A DNA stretch of 64,000 bases from Whalleya microplaca (taxonomy: Eukaryota > Ascomycota > Sordariomycetes > Xylariales > Xylariaceae), in contig MU385758.1 in NCBI GenBank assembly GCA_022497155.1, forward strand, positions 124,001-188,000, written 5' to 3'. Below the pieces are notes generated by a model, which did not search any database, was not told the DNA's origin, and saw only the letters and a program-made list of their open reading frames with translations. Shown piece after piece: positions 22,114-34,055 of this stretch. A program made the position numbers and the translations under genes. Each line of letters starts with the position of its first letter. The first letter of the stretch is position 1.

Positions 22114-25100
22114 GGTGAAGAGCTGTGGTGTCACGTCGCGACCGTTGAAGCTTTTGTGAAGAGGCGGACAGGCGACAAGGTGCCTCCGCAATACTTATGC
22201 GACAGGTCGCACGACAGCAAAGGCCGTTGCTGTACCTAAATGAGAAATTGGAGCTCTCCAAGTCCTATGCTTGGATACTAGGTAGTTGAAACCCGATCAA
22301 GCGATTGAAATAGAGAGAAGCACCTATGCAGGTGGGTGGGCAGCGGTGCTAATTAATAAGAAAACAATAATATACGAAAATGAAGGGATGGGGAGGGTTT
22401 GAATCGAATCGATCCACGAAGAAGACCCTTGTCTGCTTGTGCGTCTAAGAAGATATCGGATCAGCTCCTATCTGCGTTACCCTGCATCTGCATCATGACC
22501 CTGCATCAATCAGATTCACACTCACCCGTTCTTACCATGCTATGCTGCCGTCTGGTGATCCTGCCGTATCGTATCGGTGACTCGCCAAGTACATTGGCTG
22601 ATTAGCAATAGCCATGGGCGCCCGGTCAGCCACTTATATTCGTTTATCCTGCTTACTTGGCCAAGGAATAGATATGAGAAGCTCGCAAAACGTGCTTGTG
22701 CGGGGAGCGTAGGATCGCCAGCTAATGAGATACACTTTACATCTTCCCACAGTTACCACCCACCCTGGATATAACCGTCTAGATTCTAAAATAGCAGTGT
22801 CGCGAATGACGTGCGAGGCTTCGGCGTCCTAAGTGGTTAGTGTCACATAACGTCAAACACACCATGGTTGGCGATTATACTGTGTATATCAAGGTTTCCG
22901 AGTGAAAAGCTTATTACCACGGTTTCTCATATTTACATGTTCAAGTTGAAGAACGAAGAGCTATAGGCTAATGCGTATGTAGTCGATAAAAGCCACCAAC
23001 GGACGGGCAGGACGGGCCATTACACAAGCTAATAGAGTGGATCACTTAAGTACACTGTACTACCGGCAGTACATGTACCTACCTAGTACAAACGAGGCCG
23101 TTTCCGCCACTGTCATCTGTGCGACTTAATGGCGTGGGTGTGTGTACTGTGTATGTCGCTGATAAGTGTACCTAGGGCTGCTAGGCAGTGATCAAAGCTC
23201 CTAAACCTCCTTCCGTTTGGGGTGATGGGGCAATACTAAACTCCTAGAGGCCAAGCGCACTATGGGGAGCCGTTATTGAACCTCGCCCCAATTCAGCCCA
23301 TTCAACGACCTCTGCTTTCCTTCCAGAAGCCTTCTAGACCGTGAACACCACCTTATCAAATTCCCGATGCTACCAACCAGCCTGCCGAAAAAGGAGCGCA
23401 TCCAATCAGACGCCTTTCGCAATATCACGGACTGGGTGGCTAAGGCTCTCCTTTCGGCCCGTCAAACCTCGTGCTGGTACGGATTTTCCTTGGCAGCCCT
23501 GTAGCATGCGACAGGCCACCATGCTGTCAGCAGTCGGCCGGGTCAAATTATTCAACTGTGAAGAAACGAAGTATATATCTATGCTATAGCTAATCAACAT
23601 CTTTAAGCATTCCTCGCCGTCTTATAATCCAAAGACCTAATACAAAATTTCTTCCGTACTCTTATATTTCCACTTATCATCTGTACTAGGACTGTAGATA
23701 GCCAACCTGGAATAAGCCATCTACGCCGCTTCTCGACATGGCTTACCCGCAGCTGACGTGAGTTCTAGAACTCAAGCTGCAAGCAAGGCAAACGGGAGGA
23801 TCGGACTTTTACCATATCTAACCCATATTACCTGTTCACCTCTTGCCCGTTTAGAATCCCGCACGGGGGATAACGGCCTTTACATCCTATGCTTCGCCGC
23901 AAGACGCCGCACGCTACCTACATACGTAGTAACCTGGTCCGTAGCATTCATCCCACATCAATTGGGTGGTGGATCTGCTCCCAAGAGCTTGGGATGTGGG
24001 CCTCTGCCAATTCAAGCAGGTGAGATATCCAGACTCAAGTATGTACCTCGGGGAACGATGCGCTTGGACCTGCTAGACTTTTGCAAGCTGACTGAACGGC
24101 TGAGCGAAGGTTTGGACCTTCGGGCTAATAAGTCTTCCCACGTTGGCTGATTGGCTAAAACTAGATCAGATGTTTTTGAGAGGCTACTAAACATTCAGCT
24201 GATAGATTTACAGTTGCCTCTAAGATCTCGTCGCATAAGGCCATTACAAAATGGTAGTAACGTAACTTTGAAGAGCTCGGAGCCGTTTACCGGGCCGATG
24301 TAGTACATGCTCATAACGAAGTGTTTTTTATTTGAACCTGTCACGTGATCCCTGCACACCATGTATTCGTATCGTACCCACTGTTAGTACTAGCTTAGAG
24401 TCTACCATCTACAACAACACAATACAATAATGGATCACATATCCTGACAGAACCTTTACGTTCGGGTTTATACTTTAACTACATACATCTGTATTTAAGC
24501 GCTATGATGGAGTTTCCCAAAATTCATTCCTTGAGGCTTCTGAACCAGGGCTTACCAGACTGGGTGACATCGACCCCTTAACTGTCTTCACTCACACTAC
24601 GGCTACAGCATGAATAGGCATCCCCTTCAAATGCTAACGGAAACAAAAGCCCCCTCATATACTCAAAGTTGACAGTTTATGAGATAGCAACATCGTTTGA
24701 GTCCTGCGCAGAGAGGCGTCTTATTCATGTAGCCACAGATGTGGGGGTACTATTCATCCTATATTCTAAATACATGCCACACTTCGTACCTGTGTTCGAT
24801 GTCAAGAATGCTTACTTCTTTTAAGCTGTAAGCACTATATGCTGTGTTCCCATTGATCGATACGACCCTTGTGGCTTGCCCTCCTGATTGGCCGTAGTCG
24901 TTCTCGCTTACAACTCGATGCAGTCATCCACACCTACCTCCTAGCTCCCCTTACCGAGGTACTTACTCAGCGTCTCTAGTTCGCTGTTCACCTCTTGTAG
25001 GATAACAGCAACGCAATATCCTCGGTTTAATGGGAACAGCACCTGCTATCACGCGTTTCCCGTGTTTTACACCGCGCAATTTGCTGCCCATCCTCTTCTA

Positions 25101-28073
25101 AGATATAGTGATCAATCTCTGTCTTACTTATACGCTCTTTATATACCGCTCGTCTCGCCACTGCGAGTGTCCGGATATCTCTACGAAGTTCGCGTAGTTC
25201 GCGACACGGCCCGGCTACTTACTACTCGCTTTCTTGAAGATGATGCGGTTAACACCTTTCATATAGTGGTCTGAACTTCTATGGCGTTGGTCTCGACCTC
25301 GACTGTAGGTATCGTAAGCTCTATAGTATTTCTCGTGAGCCTGGTCGTAATCGCCACCATCACTCGAGGGTGGTTCGGATCGCGGCTGCGATGGTTCCTG
25401 CCCAGTGCAACCGTCGAAACCGTGCTCATGGTCATGGAACGCGATGTTCCATATCGCTTGAATCGGCGGTTTCCTTTAACGCCATATGGAATAGTGGGTT
25501 GTTGTTCAGGTTTGAGAGAGTGCCTAGGATCCCAATCCTTCAGATGATAGGGGACCGGGCACATGCTATTGGTCTGTTGCGGGAAGAACAACAAGGTAAG
25601 GGATTTCATGTTTTTGTCAACGAACTAGTTATTTCCGGGATTGTTGTCCGTATTTGGAATCAAGAGTGAAGCTTTATAACCCGTTTTGACGAAGTCAGAG
25701 TTGATGCTGGAGAGCGTGGAACTAGGGTTAAACACAGAGAGCGTAAGCTGGATGTCTCATGATGAAAAACGTCAGCAATCGCACACGCCTACAGCGTAGC
25801 TATCAGTAGCACGTACAACATCGCGTAAGCAATATAGCCCACAGAGAAACAGGTTATATCACAAAAGAAAATGTATAGGTAGACACAGGTTCGGGTGAAG
25901 AGTGAACACTTACTCGCAGTACACAGAATAGATTCCGCTTATAGGGGATTCTAACCGTAGCCGATATAATATACTGCAATAAATTACCGTTAATTGTCAT
26001 GAGCTATAGCGCTTATCTCAAAAACATATAGCGGACAGCTGATATACACAAGGCCTATTGCGCCATATCTTTATGTGTCAATACCGTAGGCCTGACTTCT
26101 TGGCATGGTCAAAGCGTCCACATATCAATTCAGGGGCACAGTTCTAATTGATTTGAAGCCTGCCAAAGCTTAATAGCTGGCGTTGACTCTGGGTTCTCTC
26201 CCTGCTAATAGTTCTGGGTTAATGATTTGCTCGTCTCATAAGAGGTTGGTATACGGCTCATAACGTGTGGGTGAAGAATAGGAGAAACTGAGGAGTGAGA
26301 CGAGTGAGTATTAGGTAAGGCTGGTCTTGAAATAGGGGTTGATGGCCAACAAACTGCTGCCTATTTTAGTAGCTACCAGAACAAATGTTTCATGGGAATG
26401 AGCAGGCCAATTTATGTAAATCAATCGAAAGTACCTAATGTCAAATTCAAATCGACAGAAACAAGTTTATTCGAATTAAATGGCATGGTGCTATGAAAGC
26501 CGTAGCCTCACTTCTATTTCTACTTCAAACCCCAGTTTTGAATACAGGTAGCTACATGTGAGCAGACATCAGGCCTAGGATCTTCAATGACAGATCAACA
26601 TAGTATAGTACATAGGTGCAGGTTCTGCTTATCGAAACAGGGAGAATGACGAGGGGCTGGCGTCCTGATTCACTGGGCCATTGCCCTGCCTGACTGACTG
26701 CCCATCAAGATATGGACCACTATCGTCCACCCCATCGCTTATCACGATCCAGAGCACGGAATGAGATGCTGTGCACTGTGGCTCTAGCTCAGACATACAA
26801 TACCACGAATACCCTGGACAATAGCCAGATATTAATGGCCTCCTGTGTATCTCAGTACACTTTCATGAGTTTACGGTATGGCATAGGCAGTGTAGTACGT
26901 AGACGGTCTCGTGATACCTAGTCTTGAACATTCTGACGTACTTAGTACGCAATGGTGAGCGGGATTTATAAACAGTGAGAATATATCAATAGGTGCTAGC
27001 TAGCATCGTGCTGTTGACGCTTGCATATCTATTAACTCACATTAATAGTTCAAGCGTGATACTACTGATGTTCTTGATTACGATACTACGCGCTGTAACG
27101 GGTGATCATAATGTTTACACAATGTAGTGAGTCCACGACGAGAGATTGAAAACGTAGGATAAGAGTGTAGTTTCGGCTCACCAATGGACTTTATTGTTAC
27201 TTTAGCTAATGAAGCCACTCAAGCTGACAACGGGTAGAGGGTTTGGTCTCAATTAAGGTTCATCAACCAGACATGACTGACCCCGTCCTAGCTGAATTGA
27301 CAGACAGAACGACAGTCCATCGTATGGAAGATACGGTAGTCAAGAGAAGTGGATGGAGTTCATGTTATCATGGAAGCTAGCTTCCCGCTTCCCATTCACA
27401 ATGTCGATAGATCTATTTTTTCTCATGATTTAGTGAAGAAAAAGGATGAAAAAGGGGTTGAATGACTTGCGATTCTAGAGCATCCCGACGCGCATACTCA
27501 CAATACCCCCACTGCAAATCTGCTTGTGCCAGACAGATATTAATCCAATGATCATAACAACCCGAGGGTAGACTCTAGAAGTGCCATTTCTCCCATATCA
27601 TCACTACTCTAAGCACACTACACCAGCCTCTTCCAATCCCTCCCTCCATAATTTTTGCAGGAACCTTTTCTACTAGTCCAAAGCACACAATTTCAAGGTC
27701 CCAGGGACCAGATTAGGCTCTACTTACTACTCGAACTCGTGTTTGCAGAGAACAGAAATATAGATTCGTAAAGAATCAAGTGTATCGTATTTTTATACCA
27801 GAGCATCAAGCTACACAGAATCGGGTATTGCTTGTTTGGCCGTTTATCTCAAAAGTCATCTCTCCTGCATCCATCCCATCCCCCGTCCCCATCCCCGTCC
27901 CCGTCATGAGAAACGAATAACAGACAATTCATACCAGAGCTTACTCATTCATAACTTCGTGTAGCATCCAACAATACAATGACCACATACGTGGAACGAT
28001 GCGCTCGATAACAGGCAGGCACCAGTTCAGCCCCGTCCATCCGATATAGCGTCTAGTGGCAAGTGACCATTCC
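22114..28073. other. Gene-poor stretch of about 6 kb
   Basis: No gene supported on either strand. The first few hundred bases are the transporter promoter. The rest has only short, scattered frames; the longest (23758-24150 on +, 25259-25609 on -) show no domains. The 24.9-25.7 kb part looks coding-like on the minus strand but is broken by stops, and may be decayed mobile-element sequence; I found no terminal repeats. The last part (27.6-28.0 kb) is the 3' flank of asf1. Confidence 0.4.
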
Positions 28074-29203
28074 CTAGTGAACCATGACCTCCTGTTGCGG
28101 TTTCGCGGCGTCGCCGGCGGGCTTCTCGTCGAGCTCCATGGCGTCGTCGCCGCCCTCGGCGGCCTCGCCCTCGCCCTCGCCCTCCTCCTCGAGCTCGTCC
28201 TCGCTCTCGTTCTCGAGGTCCACGCTGCCGTCCTCGGACATCTCGTCTTCGGCCACGGGCTCGCCGGCCTCCTCCACGCCCGCCATCTCGGCGTCTCCGT
28301 CGGCGGCGGCGGCGGCGGCGGCGGCGCTGCCCTCGCCCGCGGTCTCGGCTGCGGCTTCGGCCTCGCCTTCCTCCTCGACTTCCTCCTCGAGCTCCTCGGC
28401 TCCGTACTCTTCTTCGTCGTTCTGGAGGTCCGCCTCGGGTTGCTCAGGGGGGAACTCGGGGGGAGCTGAGGCCTCGGAGTCCCTGTTCCGCATGTTAGCA
28501 TGCACTCTGGATATTAAACTGTCTGGCGTGCAGTGAAACGATCATAAGGTATACGTACCATTTGATGGCAAAGCGCGTCACTCTCGGCTTGTCGGCCAGT
28601 ACATTGCGTCGGATCTTCTCCACGATGGGACGGGAAGGCGGGTCGGCATTCAGTTCATCCGACTCGTACTCGTTGTTCACGTAGTATCCCACGCGAACGA
28701 ACTCGCGGCCATCATAGGAGCAGGTAAGAAGAATGACGGTGACACCGAGGATGTCGGCATCAGGGATGCGGTTCGTTTTCGGCGCATCAGCTTCAAAGAT
28801 GAACTTGTTGACACCGACGGGGATGGGGCCGACTAGAAGGGAGTCGAGCTCTTGGTCGTACTGGTCGCTATTGGGCAGGTGTCAGTGGGGAAGGGGAGCA
28901 CAGAGAGCAGAGCGTCATGGCCGAGAAGTGAGTGCTGTGTTGCATTATGGTGTGTTGGATTGTGTTGTGACTTACGAGGTAGCAGAGCCGACGTAGGTCA
29001 ACTTCCACTCTAGATCTAGATTCGAAAGTCAACGTACTGCCCAGCCTAGTCTAGCCCAGGTCGACGGGGATTGCGTAAGGATTGCGGTGCGTACCCTTCT
29101 CTAACTGCTCGAGGCACTCGAATGTGATCTCCAGCTCGTAATTGTCGGTGAACTTGGCGGGGTTGTTCATGATATTGACCCCAAGTAAAGATACGACCGA
29201 CAT
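28074..29203 (-). CDS. asf1: Histone chaperone Asf1
   Basis: Four exons on the minus strand (29095-29203, 28976-29015, 28559-28867, 28074-28482) give 288 residues. Residues 1 to about 155 are the conserved immunoglobulin-like core: [18 protein letters not shown], the [11 protein letters not shown] strand, [36 protein letters not shown] and [10 protein letters not shown]. The core binds the H3-H4 dimer and hands it to CAF-1 and HIR complexes in replication-coupled and independent nucleosome assembly. The remaining 130 residues are a Glu/Asp-rich acidic tail, as in yeast Asf1, here with an Ala run from a GCC-type repeat. The third splice joins AAATG to GGACTCC, giving IKWDSEAS as in relatives. 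It is divergent from rna14, sharing a 1.4 kb upstream region. Confidence 0.97.
28302..28327 (+). repeat. GGC trinucleotide tract inside asf1
   Basis: About eight GGC units on the + strand, read on the minus strand as a poly-Ala run in the acidic tail of Asf1. The length is likely to vary between strains. Confidence 0.8.
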
Positions 29204-30588
29204 GTTGGTGGTTGGCGGTGTAGAATACACCGAAGATACGTGGTTTGGAGGAGTAAAAGACGAGAATGAGGACGGATAGAAATTGTGAAACTGGAAAGAT
29301 GAGACTACTTTCCTGAAGTACTGTTTTTCGCGGTTGTGTGTGTATGGTGTATGTATGTGTGTGTTGTGTGTGTGTGGGTTTCCAAGGTCAGGCAGGTTGT
29401 TTTGATATTTGTTGTTTTTGCGACAAGAGGGTCCAGCGTCTACACCACCAGACCAGGTATAAAATAAGGTAGCGGGCAGTTAGCAGTGTGGGGACAAGGA
29501 TGCCGAGTAGAAACGACGCGACTGGTGAAGGGGAAGCGCGTTCAGTGCTTGCAGCACTTCCAATTTACAGCGTGTTTAGGCAGGTACGTATATATCAGAC
29601 ATTTATGCAGCATCGATCTCCGGGGAACGTGTACCTATACTTTTGTGTGGATATCCACACGCGATTCCTGCCGGTGAAGACCGCCTTCTTATCGCCTTGG
29701 GAGATAAACCTTACCATATCCAATTGGACAGGCAGGCAGGGCAGGCAAGTCCATGGCCATAAGGAAGGGGGCACCTTACCTAATCATGGAAGTTCATGTC
29801 TCCGGTAGAATATCGGATTGGATGCCAAATGGCACCTGCACCAATCGAGGTACGCAGGTACACAAGTACATACGATCCCTGGTAGAAACATAATTTTGAG
29901 CCGCGCTACTGCGTACCTAGGTACCTAGGTAGCACCAGGGCACTCCAGCTAGACCACTACCGGCTAGTGTGTATTACTTAAGCCACATAGCATGCGGCAT
30001 CTGGGATTTTCCTAATAGCCAGCCAGCCAGTCGAGGCTTGGATTGAAAGAAGCTTTGCTTGAGCTCAACTCTCTTCAACCTTCAACAATCCGCGAGCGCC
30101 GCCTCTCGACTTTTTCATTGTCGCCGATTCCCCCCAATACCTGTCAATCACCCACTTCCACGCCTCGACTCTTCATCGCGTGGATTGACAATACTTTCCC
30201 CGGCATTGTGAAACGACTGCAGCTTATTGTTTAGCACAGGATACATTCATCTTCTACCTTTCCTCTCCTCCCTTCCAGTGAATAGTCACCAATAAATCAC
30301 CATCCGATGGTTTGACTCGTCATTCACCCACAACCCATTATCCCCACCGCACCCTATGCGATAGTTGTTAGAGGAGCCCTGAAGCTCCCCTCGATTCGGA
30401 GTCTTTCTGTTATCTAAACTAGCGATCGCGAGACGTCGAGATTTCGGCAGGTTCCATTCCAAGCGCAACCTATCTTCGTGCGACGTATTTCTTTGGACGG
30501 CATCCATATCCTTTGTAGTCGCCCATTGTCGACCTGCTATACTACACGCATCGGTACAGTATTCGATTATCACCATCATCACGTCGCC
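29204..30588. other. Divergent promoter region, asf1 / rna14
   Basis: No gene supported. The asf1-proximal end has a GT-rich tract near 29335-29375. Two abutting copies of the palindrome ACCTAGGT lie at 29915-29930. The 30.0-30.6 kb part is CT-rich and probably the rna14 leader. Confidence 0.5.
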
Positions 30589-33500
30589 ATGGCTTCCGAA
30601 GTTCCTGAAAATGCCTTTGTGCAGCCGGGTGGGACTCCGACATGGAGTGCAGATGGATGGCATGGTGCCGCGGAGAATCAAACCTCCCATACTGAGCATA
30701 GCGAGCAACATATCCAAGAACCAACTATTTCTATTGACCAAGCTCCTCATTCTCCCAGTGACGCGGCCTCTAATGACGAAGACAGCGGAGAATATGATCC
30801 TGAATCTGTCACCCTCACTGCTGCGCCGGCGCCAGCGCCTGCCGTAGAACGCAGCGCCTCTGCCTCCTCATTCCGTCCATCCAAGAAACCCAAGACCACA
30901 GGTGGTTTTATTGTCGATTCCTCAGATGATGATGATGATGCCCCGATTCAAAATCCCACCCCGGCACCAAATGGCCTAAAGCCTACCCCATCCGCAGCGC
31001 CATCATGGCCTCCCACCCACTCCCCTATACCACAAGCACCTCTACAACAATCCCCTCTACAACAAGCCCCTCTTCAACAGGCTCCTCTTCAACAAGCCGC
31101 CGTGCCGCAAAACATAGCGAGCCATACGCACGCTGCTCAAGCGAGCAACGGACCTGCTACTCCAGCAGTGGCCTCCAACGTAGCTGCTACTGTTGTGTCG
31201 CGTTCCAGGCTGCCCGCTGATATTGTTGGTGTTCTTGAAGATCGTATCAAAGACGACCCCCGAGGAGATCTCGAGGCTTGGCTCGCTTTGATTGACGAGC
31301 ACAAGCGCCGGCATAAAATCGAGGATGCACGAGCTGCCTATGATCGATTTTTGAAGGTGTTCCCTCAAGCTGTAAGTTGACGAGTCGTGATTACTATGGC
31401 AGGTTGCTAACATTTTCTAGGCTGAGATCTGGGTCGCATATCTTGATATGGAACTGAGTCTTGAGAACTACAGTCAAGCGGAAGAGATTTTTGGTCGAAC
31501 ATTGTTGTCAATACCTAACGTCCAACTGTGGACCGCATATCTCAACTATATCCGTCGCAGAAATGACCTCAATGACCCTTCTAACCGGGCACGGCAAACC
31601 GTCAGCCAAGCCTACGACTTCGTTCTGAATACGATTGGCCAGGACCGTGATGCGGGTGGCATCTGGCAAGATTATATACAGTTTGTTAAAACCGGTCCCG
31701 GTCAGATCGGCGGCGGTAGCTGGCAAGATCAACAGAAGATGGATATACTTCGGAAAGCGTATCAGCGTGCTATCTGTATTCCCATGGCAAATCTCAACTT
31801 TCTCTGGAAGGAGTATGACCAGTTTGAGTTGGGCCTGAACAAGATGACAGTAAGTGACAACAGGGTTACTCCGTGCCGTTGTTTTACTAATCCAGTGCAG
31901 GGAAGGAAGTTTCTCCAGGAACGGTCACCTTCATACATGACGGCGAGAAGTGCCAATACTCATCTAGAGAATATTACCCGTGGCCTCCAAAGGACAACCC
32001 TACCCCGTTTACCCCCGGCACCCGGTTTTGATGGCGACCAAGAGTATCTTGAGCAGGTTGAGTTATGGAAGGCCTGGATCGCTTGGGAAAAGGATGATCC
32101 GCTGGTTCTGAAAGCCGATGATCCAGACACCTATCGACAGCGAGTCCTACACGTCTACAAACAGGCCCTGATGGCACTGCGGTTCTGGCCGGAGATGTGG
32201 GTCGATGCTGCCGAGTGGTGTTTTGAGAACGACGTAGTAGGAAGGGATGGCCAGGATTTGGGTCTCCAATTCCTGATTGACGGTGCTGCTGCCAATCCAG
32301 AAAGCTCCTTGTTGGCCCTTAAGCATGCCGATCGTATCGAATCCACTCAATCTGCAGATGAAGACGATGTTGGCAAGGTTGCTCTTGCGCAAGCTGTCAG
32401 AGCACCATTCGACAAGGTTCTCGATACCCTGTATGGCATGATCAAGAAGTTGAAGGATCGGGAGCAAGCAGCGATATCAAAGATTGAAGAAGATGCCGCT
32501 CTCGATGACGGCACTACGGCGAGTCTTGACCTGGACGATGATGATGATGAAGGGGAGATCAAGGAGAAAGTCCCCGGGGGAAATACGAAAAAGGACAAAA
32601 TCAAAGCTGTCCAAGATGGCTTTGCCGTCCAGATCCAGATGCTCTCGCAGCAGATATCTTATCTCTGGGTCGCCCTCGCCCGTGCTTTCAGGAGACTTCA
32701 AGGTCAGGGGCAGGCCAAAAGCACACCTCCCTCAGGCGTGCGTGGGGTTTTCACCGAAGCTCGTCAAAAGGGACGTTTAACTAGCGATGTCTACCTAGCC
32801 ATCGCCCAGATTGAGTGGGATATCTACCAGGATAACGTTGGCACGAAGATTTTTGATCGAGGAGCAAAGCTTTTCCCTGAGCAGGAACACTTCATCGTTG
32901 AATACCTCAAGCACCTGCACGCGAGACGTGACTTTACAAGTAAGCTCATACGTTTTATTATGTCTTTGGTGATAACCTCGCCACTAACAGTTTCTAGATG
33001 CCAGAGTTGTGTTCTCTCAGGCCGTCCAGCGGTTCAAAGAGAAACCTGAACTGATTCCCAAGCTGAAGCCACTGTACGCATATTTCCACGGATACGAGGC
33101 GAAATTTGGCGAATTGTCACAGGTCAAAGAACTAGAAAGGCAGATGGCCGAGCTATTTCCTGGAGACCCCAAAGTGGCGCACTTTGCAGCCCGCTTCTCC
33201 ACGGATAAGTTCAATCCGATTACTGCCCGGGCTATCATTTCACCTGCGAAGCAGATGCGTCCCAAGACTGTGATGCAGTCTGTCGAGCATCATTCCGCCT
33301 CCCTGCGAAGTAGCCCTCATCCTGTCACGCATAATGAACGGAGCCCCCGACCTCAGTTTCTCCCAGTTATCAACTCGCCTAAGCGTCCTTTCCAAGCTGA
33401 TGATCAAGATGATCAGAATCAGCCCCGCAAGTTAGCTCGTGGCGCCTCTCCGCTGAAAGGCGCAGCTGGTCGACGGCTTGACCAACAGAGGCGAGCTCAA

Positions 33501-34055
33501 CATAATCAAGGTGCTTCGACTCATGTTAGCAACCAGCCAGCAATTCCCAGCGATATCGGCTTCCTACTTGGCGTGATTCCTAATGCCAGATATTTCCACG
33601 ACAATCGCTTCAATCCGGACAGCGTGCTACGCCTGATCAAGGAGACGCCGATACCAGATTCAAGGGACTGGAAAGCTCAACACAACGAGTCTCCCGCATC
33701 GCGCGTACATGCTCAGCAGACGACAATGGAATATCCGCAATTTGGCTATTCTGGCCGAGATTCGCCAAGTTTCCCTGGCAGGCCAGCTAGCCCATATAGT
33801 GCCATCAATCGCGCACCGCCTCAAGCGTCAGCACCTTACCGCAATTCGCCGCTCCGGCCTGGCTCCAGCGGATCGTACGAGCCACCTCCAGCGGTGTATC
33901 AAGCGCCTGGACAAATCCAGTACGCCCCGATAGCGCAGACACCCGCCCCTGAAAACGCCGCCTATGCGAATTGGCAGGGAGGCTATGTCCCTACACCTAC
34001 CCAGCAGTATGGGCTTCCGCCACAACAGGCGCCGCAATATGGCGGATTTTATTAA
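30589..34055 (+). CDS. rna14: mRNA 3'-end processing protein Rna14 (CstF-77 homologue)
   Basis: Four exons (30589-31371, 31421-31849, 31901-32939, 32998-34055) give 1102 residues. The first 215 or so are disordered, with an acidic patch and a PLQQA repeat. HAT repeats follow (EAWLALIDEH, AEIWVAYLDMEL, VQLWTAYLNYI, FLWKEYDQFE, LWKAWIAWE, MWVDAAEWCFE and more), ending in the Suf-type segment through ARVVFSQAVQRF and a region with LLGVIPNARYF. The tail is Pro/Gln/Tyr-rich. In yeast, Rna14 scaffolds cleavage factor IA with Rna15 and Pcf11 for pre-mRNA cleavage and polyadenylation in the nucleus. An acidic insert (LDLDDDDDEGEIKEK) interrupts the repeats, as in other filamentous fungi. All intron phases match. 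Confidence 0.96.

Noticed and set aside
28056..28536. Plus-strand frames of about 140-150 codons over asf1
   Set aside because: They mirror the acidic tail of Asf1 on the other strand (Leu/Ala- or Ser-rich runs) and have no domain.
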